Below are positions 26,900-39,391 of a stretch of 64,000 nt of DNA, in pieces. Position 1 is the stretch's first letter. Each line of letters opens with the position of its first letter. The stretch is taken from assembly GCF_000001735.4 (NCBI RefSeq), contig NC_003070.9, positions 8,928,001-8,992,000 of the forward strand, written 5' to 3'. This DNA is from Arabidopsis thaliana (taxonomy: Eukaryota; Streptophyta; Magnoliopsida; Brassicales; Brassicaceae). A model generated the notes under the pieces. That model did not search any database and was not told where the DNA came from. It saw nothing but the letters and a program-made list of their open reading frames with translations. The translations under genes were made by a program, and so were the position numbers.

Positions 26900-27436
26900 A
26901 TTGTTTTTTTTTCATATGTATGATCGTTAAGTTAAGTTTCTATTATTCGTGTTCTCTGCAATTTATTTGGTTTGTTTGTGTAAAACGCCATTTTGGTTGC
27001 TGGCTATGAACTGCAACTATTTTTGTTAGTAAAATTGTATTACCTTTTTTACACTTTCTGTTGTTCCAAACCTTATACATTCTTCTTAGTTTACTAATGC
27101 TAACACTACTCCCTTAGTGAAACTATTTGAGATAGAGTGAAATGCGTGTGGCTATGTTTGGTCTTCTGACTAGTTCTTGTTTCAAACTTTATCCAACCCC
27201 TCTAGATCAACTTTGTTCTATTCAATTGATTTTGTTTTTCTAATAAACACAAAAATCAATACATTAGATTTTGATACAAACGCCCACAGCCTCCTATTCA
27301 TGATTCAACAAATAGAAAGCATAAATCATTTGACAAAATAATTTTAGCCACAAGGGTTAGCCCGCTTTTAGCACCCTCTAATAGCATAATATTCTACAGT
27401 TATATCTCCTATTTTCCAAGAGGAGGCATAGGCTAA
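26900..27436. other. Convergent spacer between RCN1 and CTL-like gene
   Basis: These are 3' ends of two converging genes, with T-rich RCN1 3' UTR to about 27090. AATAAA-like signals occur on both strands and no gene is seen. Confidence 0.6.
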
Positions 27437-29793
27437 TCAAGCGGTCGTCAAAACTTCACGGGCTCGCGAGCTACGATGTTGGAGACGACGGTGAAGCACC
27501 TCAGACATCTCAGTGTAGAAATCAGCATCCCATCTCTGAATCAACAAAGGATCTTCAGCAAAACATATGTATATCGATGTCACAGCGCTTTCGACTACCA
27601 CCATTCCTAAACCCACCTGAACACCACATTGGATCAATGAAACAAAGTGAACAAGTTGGTCATGTAATTTTTTGGGTGACTAAAAGAGTGCACAAAAGAA
27701 AACTCACAAGAACCATTCCCATCAACATAGCCGTAGATGCAACCATTATAACTCGGTCACTGTACTTGATCCAAGCCCATATACCAATGCAAGAGCCTGT
27801 GATGAGTCCTCCAAAGATGGTTCCCATCAGAAGTACAGCACCAGAGCAGTCATATGCAACAAGTGCCTCTACACCTGTCGACTGAAACAATTCCCATGCG
27901 TCTCTTGCTGATTTGTTGAATCCTTTTCCATACACTGCAATCTGATAATTAACCAAACGTTTTTTTCATTCTGAGTCTCATTGCTCATAGGAGGGAGATG
28001 ATGAGCTTGTTTAAAAACTGTCTATATTTATATATATACCTGGACGTATGCATACTTGTTAAAAAAACGAACTAGTGTTTCAACTAGATGAAACAGGAAA
28101 TCAACGCAGCAAAGTAAACATTCGTTTCCACAAATCTTGGACCGGAATCCCCTTATCTGCAAAAGAAAGTTGCAGACTAATGTTATTAACAAGAGGAGCA
28201 ATGATAATGTTTTACGAACAGCAAAGGATGCTGGAGACTACCTCCCAGCGAAGTGTTCTAATGGCAGCAGTGAAGAGTGAACCGTAACATATGCTCCCAA
28301 AAGATGTTGTCACGGCATACCTAAGTGAGTCTACCAAAGAGCTAGGAGGCAACGATGATGACTCTTCTTGACCACAGTGAAAGAGAACATGAAACACCAT
28401 CCCAGAAACTATAACATGGACAGTGTTACATAGCACAGCGCCTGTCCAGAATAAGCTAACCGAAAGAACCTGCATATATATTATATGTTCCAATGATTGA
28501 GTGAATTCTAAACATGTTTACTTTCAGACACTTAAAGCAGAAAACAGAAACCGTGAGTAAAAATGCAAAACTTGCCAGCTCACCACAAGAAGCCACCATC
28601 GTCCCTCATCGCCCATGCTCGATGCCACAACACCAGCTGCTCCAAAAGACCATAGAGACATCCACAAAAGCATGACTACTGTGAAAGCATGTGCCACCAT
28701 TATCACCTTAGGAAGTCCCCAGACTAATTTCAGCGCTTTCCGTAGGACCAGCATTGTGAAAGGAAGTCTACACATGAACAACTCAAATCATCAGAACTAA
28801 AAAGTTGTTGCCATTTGACCATAGGGGTTCAGTCATAGTTCAACCAGTTCAACCTCGGACGCACCTGTCTATAACTGAAATAACATACAAGAACTGCAAC
28901 AGAGATCCAACAGCGAATGCACCGCCCCAAAAGAACAGTCTGCACCAGAAACATAGTACACTAACTACAGCTAGATAGGTTGTTAAGATGTGAACCGAAA
29001 CTTTCATCATCTCATTGGCGTAAGAGCCAAGCAGCAATGACCAAACCCAACTGATAAAGACTCCAATGCCACCAGCAACAGCATAGAGAGGCCAGTAATC
29101 CTCTGTTAGACCTTTATGATTCTCCAAGAACCCTTGAGTGTACCTATCGATGTTTAACCTATCTGATATTCTAAACCTATTGAGTCCAAGCACCGCGAGC
29201 ACAAATCCCAAACAAATCAAGTGGATCACAAAGATGGCTGACCAGAATACATCATGCCAATGGCGGGACTCACGCACAACGGCTCGGTTTCCATCTCCAC
29301 TCCTTCGACTCCGCTGAAGACTCTGCAAATCAAAATGAAAACATTGATTCATTCAAATTACATCATGGACGAGTCTGAGACCTACAAAAAGCTATGCTTT
29401 AACATAAGCAACGACTCTGAAACTTCATATCAGTACAATGCAAATACATAAAGTGATCAAACTCACACAAGACACATTTTCTATCAAAAAGAAAAAACTT
29501 TGCGACTGACCCGTGATTAAAGTTACAAAGCCAAAGTAACCAATCGCTCTTAACATGTAAGGAACAAATCCAGATATGAGTTCATCAAGATCACACTCGT
29601 AAAGGAAATGACTTTATGTTCTAAAAAGCAAAACCCAGAAAGGGATTCTCATAACAACTTCGCTTGTACAGAAATTATAAGAGAAAGAGATTCGTGCCCA
29701 GATCGAAATTGAGTAAGGGTGGAGAACCTGGTCGCCGGAGGAGATGGAGGCGTAATCAGAGGAAGGAGAGACGCTGTTAGTGGAGTCACTCAT
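27437..29793 (-). CDS. Choline transporter-like (CTL/SLC44 family) membrane protein (488 aa)
   Basis: This is a polytopic membrane protein of the plasma-membrane choline transporter family. Seven exons: 29793-29728, 29322-28865, 28767-28584, 28469-28242, 28156-28040, 27941-27708, 27616-27437, giving 488 codons with canonical GT/AG borders. A Ser-rich hydrophilic N-terminus is followed by about ten hydrophobic segments starting with VFWSAIFVIHLICLGFVLAV. Family blocks visible are VTTSFGSICYGSLFTA, the Cys-rich ICGNECLLCCVDFLFHLVE, FNKYAYVQIAVYGKGF and the C-terminal VVESAVTSIYICFAEDP. In animals the family carries choline; the plant relative CHER1/CTL1 acts in choline handling and vesicle trafficking. 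This is a different member, so the exact substrate is inferred from the family only. No defect is seen. Confidence 0.92.
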
Positions 29794-31371
29794 GATGGAG
29801 TAAGAAGAGAAGATTCACTCACTGACCAAAACCAAATTTCATGGAAGCATCTTTGAATAAATATCACAAGAGTTGAGAGAGAGAGAAGTGAGGGAGAATA
29901 GTCAATGAGAGGAAAAGAAAAGAAACGTGAATCAAAGAAGAAATATGAAAAACGATGAGAGAAGAGAGTGAGGCAAAGAAGTTTTGTCAGAGCGGTTCTT
30001 CTTCTTCTTCGTCTTCTTCCTTTTTATTGGATAAGCAGTGGTCGTTTTCAGATCACACTTTCTCCCTCCGTAACTATTCACGTTTTTTTCTTTTTAATTT
30101 TCCTATCACAAAATTATTTCTTTTCTTTTTTGGTTCGTTGCTTTATTTCTGTTTGTTATTTGGAAATGGACCTTTAATGCATATAACAGAAAAATTGCAT
30201 ATAGTTTTCTCAAACTTTATGTCAAAGTTTTTATAAATTCACCTACAAGGGAAGTGTGGTAAATGTTTGATATAAATTGTATTATATAATTATGTATTCT
30301 TCTTCTTTTTTTTGCTTGGACGTTGTTTAATGTACGTATGAATTGTATACCTCATTATTCAGATATTTAAAAGAACCGGTCAAAATCATCTATTGAATCT
30401 ACGACTCTTTGTTTTTTCTGTCAACAAATATACCACTATTTTAATTGTGAAAATATTAACAAAAACATTGAATTTTATCCAGGTTTTTTGCTCTTATGGC
30501 ATAAGTTTTATGTCTAGCATGAAACTGTAAAAGTAAGAGAATGTTTTTGGATGAACAAAGGAGAAAGTAAAAGGTTGACATATAAAAAGGAGAAAGGAAA
30601 ATAAAGCTTTTTTTTAAGGACAAAATGATTGAACCCATAGCTGCCACTTCATATGTTGTGATGGCAAGTAGTGGCACCATGACTTCGCCACCTCTCTTTG
30701 TGCCATGTTTTTTTCTTTCTCTTTTGATAATATAAATCTCTGTGCCATGTTACTCTTTTAAAAAATACTGTTTACATAGAATGATTAGAGTTCATTAAAC
30801 ATATCCAATAGAATATCACCAGAGTTAATTTAGTTTTGTGTAAATTCATCTTCCATAAACATATCACTTTTTTCTTTGTTTCATATCAGTTAGTACTAGG
30901 GATTACACTTTCATGATCATAACTCATATAAGAGATTGTATTTTCAATCATTCGTTTCTTGGTTTACAAAGATTTTGTTATTTTGTATCACATCACATAT
31001 TGTATTTGGGCTTAACTTCTTCGATCACACATTGTATTTGGGCTTTAACTCTCAACACTACGAGTATTCATGCGTCATAGAAAAGAAGGAGTCATTCATT
31101 CGTGTGTGATGTGACCTGTAACAAGGCCCCTCAAGATTCATTGTTCTACTCTTTAATCATAAAATTAGCAAAAACAAATTCCATCTTTTTTTTACTCTTT
31201 TTCACTCTATGCATTGCAACAACAAGTACAAGAAACAAACACAACCAAACAGTAGTACAGTACTCTAACTTAACATTACTATCTTTTAAGTGACTTTTCC
31301 TTTTCATTGTAACTCAAATATATTTATAGAAAAAACAGCTTAGCATTTTTGTTTTTTTTGATGAAAACAGC
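29794..31371. other. Intergenic: CTL-like promoter and aspartic protease 3' side
   Basis: The CTL-like leader and promoter fill the left part. A short CTT-rich microsatellite lies at about 29996-30020. Further right is AT-rich DNA with a 15-base direct repeat, ATTGTATTTGGGCTT, at 30999-31013 and 31031-31045. No gene is supported. Confidence 0.55.
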
Positions 31372-32823
31372 TTAGCATTTATTAGACGAGAATCCAATGA
31401 GAGAATTTGCCAAATCGAAAGTGACACGTGTCCCTTGTTGCTGCACGTTTCCGATAATCGCTAGTGAACTCGCCGTCGGTGCAAATGCCAAACAAAATGT
31501 CCCCACCGAGTCAACCGGAATCATGTAGTTCTTCGCCGGCAAAGCCAACATCTTCCCGCCGGGGAAATGAAAAGCCACGGTCGGGACTTCTACCGTCGTC
31601 TTAGCCGAAAGGTTATAACACGTGTCAAACATCGCCACCCCGGCTGCTTTTTCCAAGTCCAACGTTCCTTTCACGAACGAGTCTCTAAGCGAGTTATAGA
31701 TTTCGGTCTGGAGACGAGTCACGGCGGTTCCTGAGTCGATGATGATCCCACCGCTGCCTGACTCGTCCATCTCGAAAGAAGACTGAGGAATCTGAAGCAA
31801 CTCGCCGCCGACGCTTATTCCGGTGAGGCCTAGGTAGTAAAACGTGTCGAGCTGGTGGTTACGTAGCAACGGAGCCACGACGGCGTCAGGAGAAAGAGAA
31901 GTCCCGAAATCCACGGTCGAAGCCGAGTCTGAGTCACGGTCAACGAGACAGTACGAGAACGACGTCGTGTTGAGCTGCGACGGAAGAGCTAACAAACCAC
32001 CGCCGAGTCCAAGTAAACCGGCGGCGCCGACGAACAACCCTTCGTTGCTGTGTCCACAACCAACGGCGACGTTTTGAACTAGAGTTGAGCCGATTGTGAG
32101 AGTCTCGGTGGCGAAATCTCCAACGGTGTAAGAACCATCACCGTAAGAAACCTCGTAAAGACACGTGGCGTTTCTACATTCTGAGACTTCAAGGGCATTG
32201 CACTGTGGAGTGTCACAAGAGAGAGGCTCGTAAGAAGAAGACGACGATGGCTCGAAGATTGGTTCGGTTTGGTGGTAACAGTCAGCGCAAGGAGTACATT
32301 GTAGCCAGTTCACGTCACTTCCAGTATCTAGAACCATATAAACTTCACGCGCCGGTTTTCCGATACCGACGCGTGTGAAGTACTCGCCACTTCCTTGAGT
32401 CGTGCCGGAGATTAAAGGAGCTTCGATATCTTGTTCCTCAGTGGTGTACATTGTGCTGATGGGTTTGAGATCTGCTTTGGATATGTTGTTGATGGCTAGA
32501 TCTAAACGGGTTATGAGAGATTTGACTCGGGCTGTGTCACGGTTGAGTCTGGCTAGTGTGAGTGACTTATAGTCTGAGTGTTCAGTTCCTCGGACGGAAA
32601 CTCGTGAATGAAGCTGCAAGCTGAAAGAAGAAGAAGCAGAGTGAGTCTGTTCTTCTTGCTGGTTTAACCGAAACGACGACGTATACTTGGTTCTGTGGAT
32701 GGAGTCAGCGACATTGAGAATTGAGGTAGTGGTTGTGGAGGTCTCTGGTAAGATTCTGGAGAAAACAGAAGAGTGTGAAGTGAGGAAGAAGATGAAGAAG
32801 AAGAAGGAGTAGTTAGGAGACAT
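31372..32823 (-). CDS. Secreted pepsin-type aspartic protease, ASPG1-like (483 aa)
   Basis: An atypical A1-family (nucellin/CND41-type) aspartic endopeptidase with an intronless frame. The N-terminus (YSFFFFIFFLTSHSSVFS) is a signal peptide, so the protein enters the secretory path. A pro-region runs to about residue 140. Mature domain motifs are present: first active-site Asp166 in VLDTGSDVNWLQC, the Cys-rich nepenthesin-type insert (CTPCADCYHQ, CDTPQCNALEVSEC, NATCLYEV), flap YGDGSYTVGDF, and second Asp363 in IIDSGTAVTRL. The protein ends IGFSSNKC, as relatives do. It resembles the drought-related protease ASPG1 closely enough to place it in that group, but its own substrate is unknown to me. 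A TATA-like TTATATAA (minus-strand reading) lies at 32987-32994, about 165 bases before the ATG. Confidence 0.95.
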   Translation of the reverse strand: MSPNYSFFFFIFFLTSHSSVFSRILPETSTTTTSILNVADSIHRTKYTSSFRLNQQEEQTHSASSSFSLQLHSRVSVRGTEHSDYKSLTLARLNRDTARVKSLITRLDLAINNISKADLKPISTMYTTEEQDIEAPLISGTTQGSGEYFTRVGIGKPAREVYMVLDTGSDVNWLQCTPCADCYHQTEPIFEPSSSSSYEPLSCDTPQCNALEVSECRNATCLYEVSYGDGSYTVGDFATETLTIGSTLVQNVAVGCGHSNEGLFVGAAGLLGLGGGLLALPSQLNTTSFSYCLVDRDSDSASTVDFGTSLSPDAVVAPLLRNHQLDTFYYLGLTGISVGGELLQIPQSSFEMDESGSGGIIIDSGTAVTRLQTEIYNSLRDSFVKGTLDLEKAAGVAMFDTCYNLSAKTTVEVPTVAFHFPGGKMLALPAKNYMIPVDSVGTFCLAFAPTASSLAIIGNVQQQGTRVTFDLANSLIGFSSNKC

Positions 32824-34323
32824 TTTTTAGATTCCGACCGTTAACAGTGAAGAAGATGAAGTGAATGAGGTTTATTAAAGAGAAGACAAAAGTGTGTTTG
32901 GTGGGGAAGGGAAAATGAGACAAAAGCTTCTTTTAATTAAAACAAAGACAAGCTGTGTTTTGGGGGTTTGCAGATTTCGAGGAGATTTATATAAGTAAGT
33001 ATCTCTTCTTGAAGAATTAATCCAAAGATTAGATAAATGGTTAAAGAGGAAGAGGAGGTTTCTTCATCCTCTTTAAGTGTGAGGATTTAAATAAACTTGT
33101 TTTATGATCTCAATGCGGTTAGTGTGGAGATTGTTGTTTTAGATTTTATTAAGTCAGCCACTTTTGAGTGTTTCACATCTTCGCACTTTGACAAATTTTA
33201 TTTGGCTATGAGCTTAGCTTTGTTAATGATGACTTTCATTCAAATTATAACAGCTCACTTATTTCATTTTATCCAGACCTATGTCTATAAAGCTATATGA
33301 TACTAAACAATTAACCTAAAAAGAAAGCTATAACTGTAAACCAATACATACATACGCAATCTGACAACAACAAAAAAACATACATATGCATATCATGTTA
33401 AGGTATTAACAATGTGGAGGAATTTGCTGACTTAAAAATGGTGAATTTATGGTCCCTCATGGGCCTGTGGGTAACTCTTATCTAGGCTTTTAACTTGGAT
33501 GTTTGGGCCATTTCATACCCCAAGTCTACTACATTAACTCATTAACCTTGCTGCCTAAATCTAAACTATAAATTCTAAAATACACTTCTAATCTCAGCTT
33601 AACATGATATGCAGTTGAGATAGATAGAATATTGCCACCTGATTTTAGTTATTCATCAATTTTAGAATTAAATAAATTAATATTAATATAAGTACAGTTG
33701 GATCAAATCAAATATAATTACATACGTTTGCGAATCAATTCGCCACCAATCAGAAATCGGTCAATTTTTTTTTATTTGTATAAAATAGTAGGATAAAACG
33801 AAATAAAATTTAGTTGAGATAAGCGAAAAATACTAAAATACCCAATCAGTTTTGAGCATCTCTCAAAAACTTACGTGTTATACTATTCTAAACGTTACGT
33901 CTCAATCGTGATCGCGACAAGTTAGTTATCAAAGAAGTAAAAGTCTTTATTGTTTTGCTCGAGCAAGTGACGCAAGTCGCAAACAACAACACAAGGGAAC
34001 AAATTAACATCTTCTAAACTCAAGTTGGGTTTTCTGGGTCCCACACATTAAAATCGTTGGTTGTTATCAATCCACGTGGTAAGATCTTAAGGGTTAAAGA
34101 ATCAGAATCAAATTCACCTACAATCCCCAAAAAAAAAGGATTCATCTTTTAGCTCTTCAGCGAATGTTCGTCTCGTCTATTTGCTCTCTCTCGACGACTG
34201 TTAATTAACTCCGGCGATTGATCACTCCGTCTTCTTTGTAACACAGCCGGAGAAAAATCGAAAGTTTCGTTTTTTTCTTCTCCTTCGTAGCTAATTCGCC
34301 GTCGATTTTATAATTCGGCAGCC
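32824..34323. other. Intergenic: divergent promoters of protease and PML4
   Basis: About 1.5 kb. The protease leader/promoter is on the left. AT-rich DNA fills the middle, and the PML4 leader starts around 34140, rich in TCTTC and CGTCGAT motifs. A 67-codon plus-strand frame at 33097-33300 has no recognisable feature. Nothing else is seen. Confidence 0.55.
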
Positions 34324-36173
34324 ATGAGCTCGGTTTTGCAGGTAGAGTAAAAGATTAATGTTTTCTGGGGAGTAAACTCGTAAGAATCGTTGTGGAGCTA
34401 ATCTGGGTTTATGATTGTTGGGGTTTTATAGGGTTTTACGAAGTCACTTGCTATGACCTTTGTATCGGAGATTGGTGACAAGACGTTTTTCGCTGCAGCA
34501 GTAAGTGTTTCGTCTCCTCTTCGCTTTAGTTTTAGATTTTGTTGCTTCATGTAATCTATTGAGGGTTTAAGGTCGATGAAGTCAATGGCTTTTACATGAA
34601 TCGAAGTCTAAAGTCTTACTTATTGGATTGCCTTTTCCTGATTAAGAATCTAGATGGCATCTTTGGATCCTTTGTCTGTAGCTTTTATATTGCCATTCAG
34701 TTTCATAGTGTTTTGGTAGTTTAGAATCTGCCACAGGCTCTTTGAAGGTGTGTAAGATACTTCTGTTGTTATCTTGATTTTGCAAGCTTAAACTCTTTTT
34801 TTTTTTTGTCATATCAGATTTTGGCTATGCGTTATCCTAGGAGACTTGTGTTGGCTGGTTGTTTATCGGCTCTGATTGTAAGTTTTTCTGAATGCTTTGA
34901 CCTATTGGTTTCAGTGACCTCTCTCCATAGATTTTGAAGCTTATGTCTTTGTTTAATTCTTAGGTTATGACTATCCTCTCTGCTACTCTTGGATGGGCTG
35001 CTCCTAATCTGGTATGGCTTCAACTTATTTTGTATTTCTACATAAGCCTTTTTTTCTTACTAAATAGTAAATACTGATTCAAACCCTCACCTTCAGATCT
35101 CTCGCAAATGGACTCATCACATAACAACATTGTTGTTCTTTGGTTTTGGGCTATGGTCTTTGTGGGACGGTTTCAAAGAAGGAGGAGGGTAATACTTCTT
35201 CATCATATTTTGTTGTCATAAGGATGATTTAATCCAAGATATTCAGATTATCTGACTTTGTTGGCAGGGGTTCGGAAGAATTGGCTGAAGTCGAAGCAGA
35301 ACTGGTTTGTTTCTTCTTTCTGCATGTTCGCTCTCACGTTTAGATAAATGCTTTTGTGGCTTGACGTTCTTGTGTTTTAATTATAGGATGCTGATTTGAA
35401 GGCTAATGGTAAATCTCCAAAAGACAGTAGTAAGGTATTGAACCAAAACGACAAGATCAGAGACTGCAAGTGGAAATTGCCTGTGCTAAGTTTTCAAATC
35501 ATTTGTTGTCCTTGTAGAGAGAAGATGAAAACAAAAAGCAGAATAGGGCGTTCCTCACGCAATTTTTCTCTCCAATTTTTCTCAAGGTAACTAAAACAGA
35601 ATTTGCTCACAAAAGCAGTAGACTTTTCTGAACTAACTTCATATTTCCCCTCTCTACTTGCAGGCTTTTTCGATTAATTTCTTTGGAGAATGGGGTGACA
35701 AGAGTCAGGTAACTTTTACTTACTCGAATTGATTCAATCTTAAATGCTTCACATACTCACCATAACTCTCTTGTCTAGCTTGCTACAATTGGTTTAGCTG
35801 CAGATGAAAATCCATTTGGGGTGGTCCTTGGTGGAGTTGTGTAAGTTTCACTGCAAAACTGCTACAATCATTTTGTGTCTGCATCACAAAAGTAATATGT
35901 TTGAAGCGACGTTACTGACTAAATAGTATGCCTATACAGGGCACAGTTTTTGTGCACCACTGCTGCTGTAATTGGAGGAAAGAGCTTAGCGTCTCAAATT
36001 TCCGAAAGAATAGTAAATATCTCTCATTATCCCTTTCTACATTTGAGATTAAACGACTCATCAAAAGCTAAAACTTGGGTCGTGTAATGTTGTTGTTGCA
36101 GGTGGCTCTTTCTGGTGGAATGCTTTTCATCATTTTTGGCATCCAATCGTATCTTACTTCTGTTGAGGCTTAA
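34324..36173 (+). CDS. PML4: GDT1/UPF0016-family cation transporter PML4 (230 aa)
   Basis: A small Ca/Mn-type cation:proton antiporter of the UPF0016 family; plant PAM71-like members PML3-5 sit in the Golgi/endomembranes. Twelve short exons: 34324-34341, 34432-34500, 34818-34877, 34964-35011, 35097-35188, 35268-35304, 35387-35434, 35518-35586, 35664-35708, 35779-35840, 35940-36012, 36102-36173; 230 codons, all GT/AG. Both signature motifs of the inverted repeat are present: E-I-G-D-K-T in the first half and E-W-G-D-K-S in the second, each at the start of a helix. A charged central loop (EELAEVEAEL to REDENKKQ) separates the two three-helix halves. The first exon codes only MSSVLQ. The N-terminus is short with no transit peptide, which argues against a plastid location. 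Confidence 0.93.
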
Positions 36174-36826
36174 TGCTTTCTTATGGTAATGTTTCTAAAT
36201 CTTAATCTATTTCTGATGTTCATCAATTTCTTTTCCACCACAGTCTTCTGTCTTACGCTATAGTTTTTGTTAAAAAAAGTGCAGGTTTGTAGGGAGACTG
36301 ATGAAGAGGAAGAACGTTACTATCCATAGTTTATTAGACATTTAATTTTGTTTATTAGACATTTACACAAGTGATTACAAAACAAATCTGAGAGTTTGAT
36401 TGTCTACAGTGAAAACATTGAAATGTGCTGAAGCAGCCATCTGACTTCAATAAAGTTTTTTTGGTAATCAGTTTTAATCCTCTTTTGTTTTTTGGAGTCA
36501 TTTGGATTTTGAAATGTTTTGCAAGGATTTGACTCAATGAGATACAAAATGTGGTTTTGTTTTATTATCGTATAACAAAATTATTTGTAAGATAAGAAAT
36601 AGAAAGACTAGGACAAGTGTAGAGGATCTTAGGTTTGATGTTAAGAAGACCACATATGATGCAACATAATACACATCTACTAGTAATATGTCTTATTGAA
36701 CAAGTAGCATTATACATCACTCTCTAACTCGATCCGACCATCAGTTAATTTAGATGATTTATTCCTACACTTTTTAATTTAGATGATCCAATGATTCATG
36801 CTTTAGTGTACAAGATCTATTCAATA
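36174..36826. other. Convergent spacer between PML4 and LHT-like gene
   Basis: This contains the PML4 3' UTR, perhaps with a spliced 3' UTR piece near 36187-36284, and AT-rich DNA leading to the LHT-like 3' end. No gene is seen. Confidence 0.55.
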
Positions 36827-39391
36827 TTAAGCGTAGAAACTATAAGTAGAAGAATCTGCAATGATGTTCCTCAACCCTCCAATTGTTGACGCTAACATTA
36901 TGAACACTCCTACGATAATGGAGATCTGCCCAAAGATATATATAGATCAACTGTCTAGATATTGTTCATCGTCGCAAGAATATACATAAGTATCGAAAGA
37001 TATAGATGTTTACCCAATTGACGAACCAGGTGACGCTGAATCTCCTTGGTTTCTTGATGATAAGCCACATTATACTTGGGAGCTGCATGAAGCATCATGA
37101 TCAATCATATATGCATACAAAGATTATCAAATTACTTATATTCATAACTTTGAACATTAATGTAGTCTATCTTAAAAATGGACTTACGAAGAAAGAAGTA
37201 GGTGCAAAACCAAATCCTCCAAAGAAGCCTAGAAGGTCTCCAAAGAAGGGGAAACTCACTCCAATGAACAATGTAAATGCTGAAAATTTCCAATCGCAAA
37301 TACTCAATTTATAATTAGCTTTTACTTAATTAGACAAATATTTACTATCTCATGCATGAGGAACATCAGTAAATTAAAGTCTTACCGACATAAATAGTTC
37401 GAGTGAAAAACCTCAGAACAACTCCATGCTTAAAACCAAATTTGTTAACCATCATCCTCTCCAAAAGATCAAAGACAGGCATAGCAAACACTTGGTAGCT
37501 ACCAATGACATGGACAACAACCATGAGATTAGCAGCAGCAATGAGCCAAGCTGGTCTCTGTAGATTCATCAGCACATTGTCGTCCACGTCTTGACCAAAG
37601 GCCCAATAGCATATCAGAGCCACAGGAAAATAGCAAACGGCGTTGACCACGTAAGCTCCGATCACTCCTTGCCACATGGGCACCTTGGATGGTCTCTCAG
37701 GAGTGGAAGGCATCGTGGCTTGAATCTCTAGAGCCACAGCGTGGCCAGCGAAAGCGAATGAGATCTGACCTAACGCATTAAAGACTCGGAATGTGAAGTC
37801 ACCCGGATTCGTCGCCTTGTAATCATAGCTCACGTCAGGCACTCTTCCATGTGCGATACTTCCTCCCCAAGCTATCGTCGAGTAGCTACAGTATATAAAT
37901 AACAATTTTCACAAAGTCTCATCAGTCTTGACCTAGTTGGCTAGTTAATTATTGTTTTTTCAAAGATCAGCGTTAAGTTCTTGACTGAATCATTCTAGAA
38001 GTATTCTACTATGCATGATTTTGGCTCGTATAAAATTGGTATACATAGTTGGTTAACAACGACATTTTTGTAACAAGTTCATGTAAATTTTACGTTTACT
38101 TTCTTCTAGAAACATTGTGTACATAAATGACAAAATCCTATCGTTTCATTACTTTTACTAACTTAGATATTTGGTTGATATATAAAAGCATAAATTCTGA
38201 ATTAATTGTTATATAAAATAGAAATTTGTAAACGTCCAAGTTTGCGCTAAGAAATTTTTTTTTGGATGAGAATAGGATCCTATACTCGATGACAAGGCTA
38301 ATCCAACTTACGTAGATCTTCAATTGATTTTAAAATATAATAAAGATAAATTAGTTCTAGGCCAATGATTATACCAGTTTAAGCATTTTTGTGTATGTTA
38401 TACCAGTTTCTCTTACTATAGTTCATGTAATTTATGTCATGTTTTTCCAAAAACTGAAAATACGATCTCTTAACAAATTTTAAGTTGATTCAACACGGTA
38501 AAATAATATTGTGGTGATAAGGTGGTGAGAGTGACCAGAGAGACATGACGGCGGCAGCCAGGGAGACTCCGGCAACGGAGTTGAAGTTAGGGAGCTGGGA
38601 GAGAATGAAATGGACTCCACCGAAGCCGAGGATCCAGTACGACTGTCGTACCGGTGTACAGGTGGAACAAGTGATCTCCACGAACTGCTTCAAGCACTTG
38701 CCTCCTGTCACCATGTAAACGATGTTGCAGCCGACCTGGACGATTAGCTGTTGAGGGAGGACGATCCATGGGCCAAGTTTTGGGCCAAAAGCATACCGGC
38801 CTAGATCGATATACCGGTCAAACCGGGTTCCCGGTACACACTCATGGAGCTGCACCATTTGCCACATAGTGTTTAGGGTCAGTCCCCACGTCATTGCCAA
38901 CACAAAGGTCCCTGGTCCCCTGTTTTCACCACACATCACATCATTTTTTATTTTTCAAACCAAAAAAACGATTTTTTTCCTTTTTCTTTTTGCATGTTCT
39001 GTGAATCTTTTGAAATATGAGTTTAATTACAGCTAGTTATAAATCATCTGCATAGATTTGACTTTTCATTTACTTGCATGTTTTAATTTTACACACATAT
39101 AGGCCATAAAATTTGTAAATATGATTGACGAAAGAGTATCCGTACCAGCCAAGGTAAGCCATGGCATAAGGAAGGCTGAGGACTCCCGCGCCAATCATGG
39201 CGGTGACGGTGTGGAAGGTGGAGTACCACCACTTGGCTGGCCGTGATGGATCTTCCGCCGTCCATTTCTCGCCGGACTTCCGGTCAGTTTCCTGCAAGCA
39301 CATGCTACTAATAAGAAAAGAAAAAAAATGAAAAGGTGAATGATATATGGAGAAATACCTTAGACGGAGAAACCGGAGAACTAGAGACCAT
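36827..39391 (-). CDS. Lysine/histidine transporter-like amino acid permease (440 aa)
   Basis: This is a proton-coupled amino-acid permease of the AAAP family, LHT subgroup, expected at the plasma membrane. Seven exons: 39391-39359, 39291-39146, 38919-38536, 37885-37386, 37279-37188, 37082-37014, 36925-36827; 440 codons with canonical borders. Intron 3 (about 650 bases) is AT-rich and the longest. Typical blocks are [22 protein letters not shown] (first helix), [17 protein letters not shown], the [10 protein letters not shown] loop, [20 protein letters not shown] and FFLPSIMWL. Eleven helices are expected. The very short N-terminus [11 protein letters not shown] is a separate exon. I recall this locus as LHT-like 6, but the number is not certain, so no symbol is given. 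Substrate range is inferred from LHT1 relatives. Confidence 0.93.
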
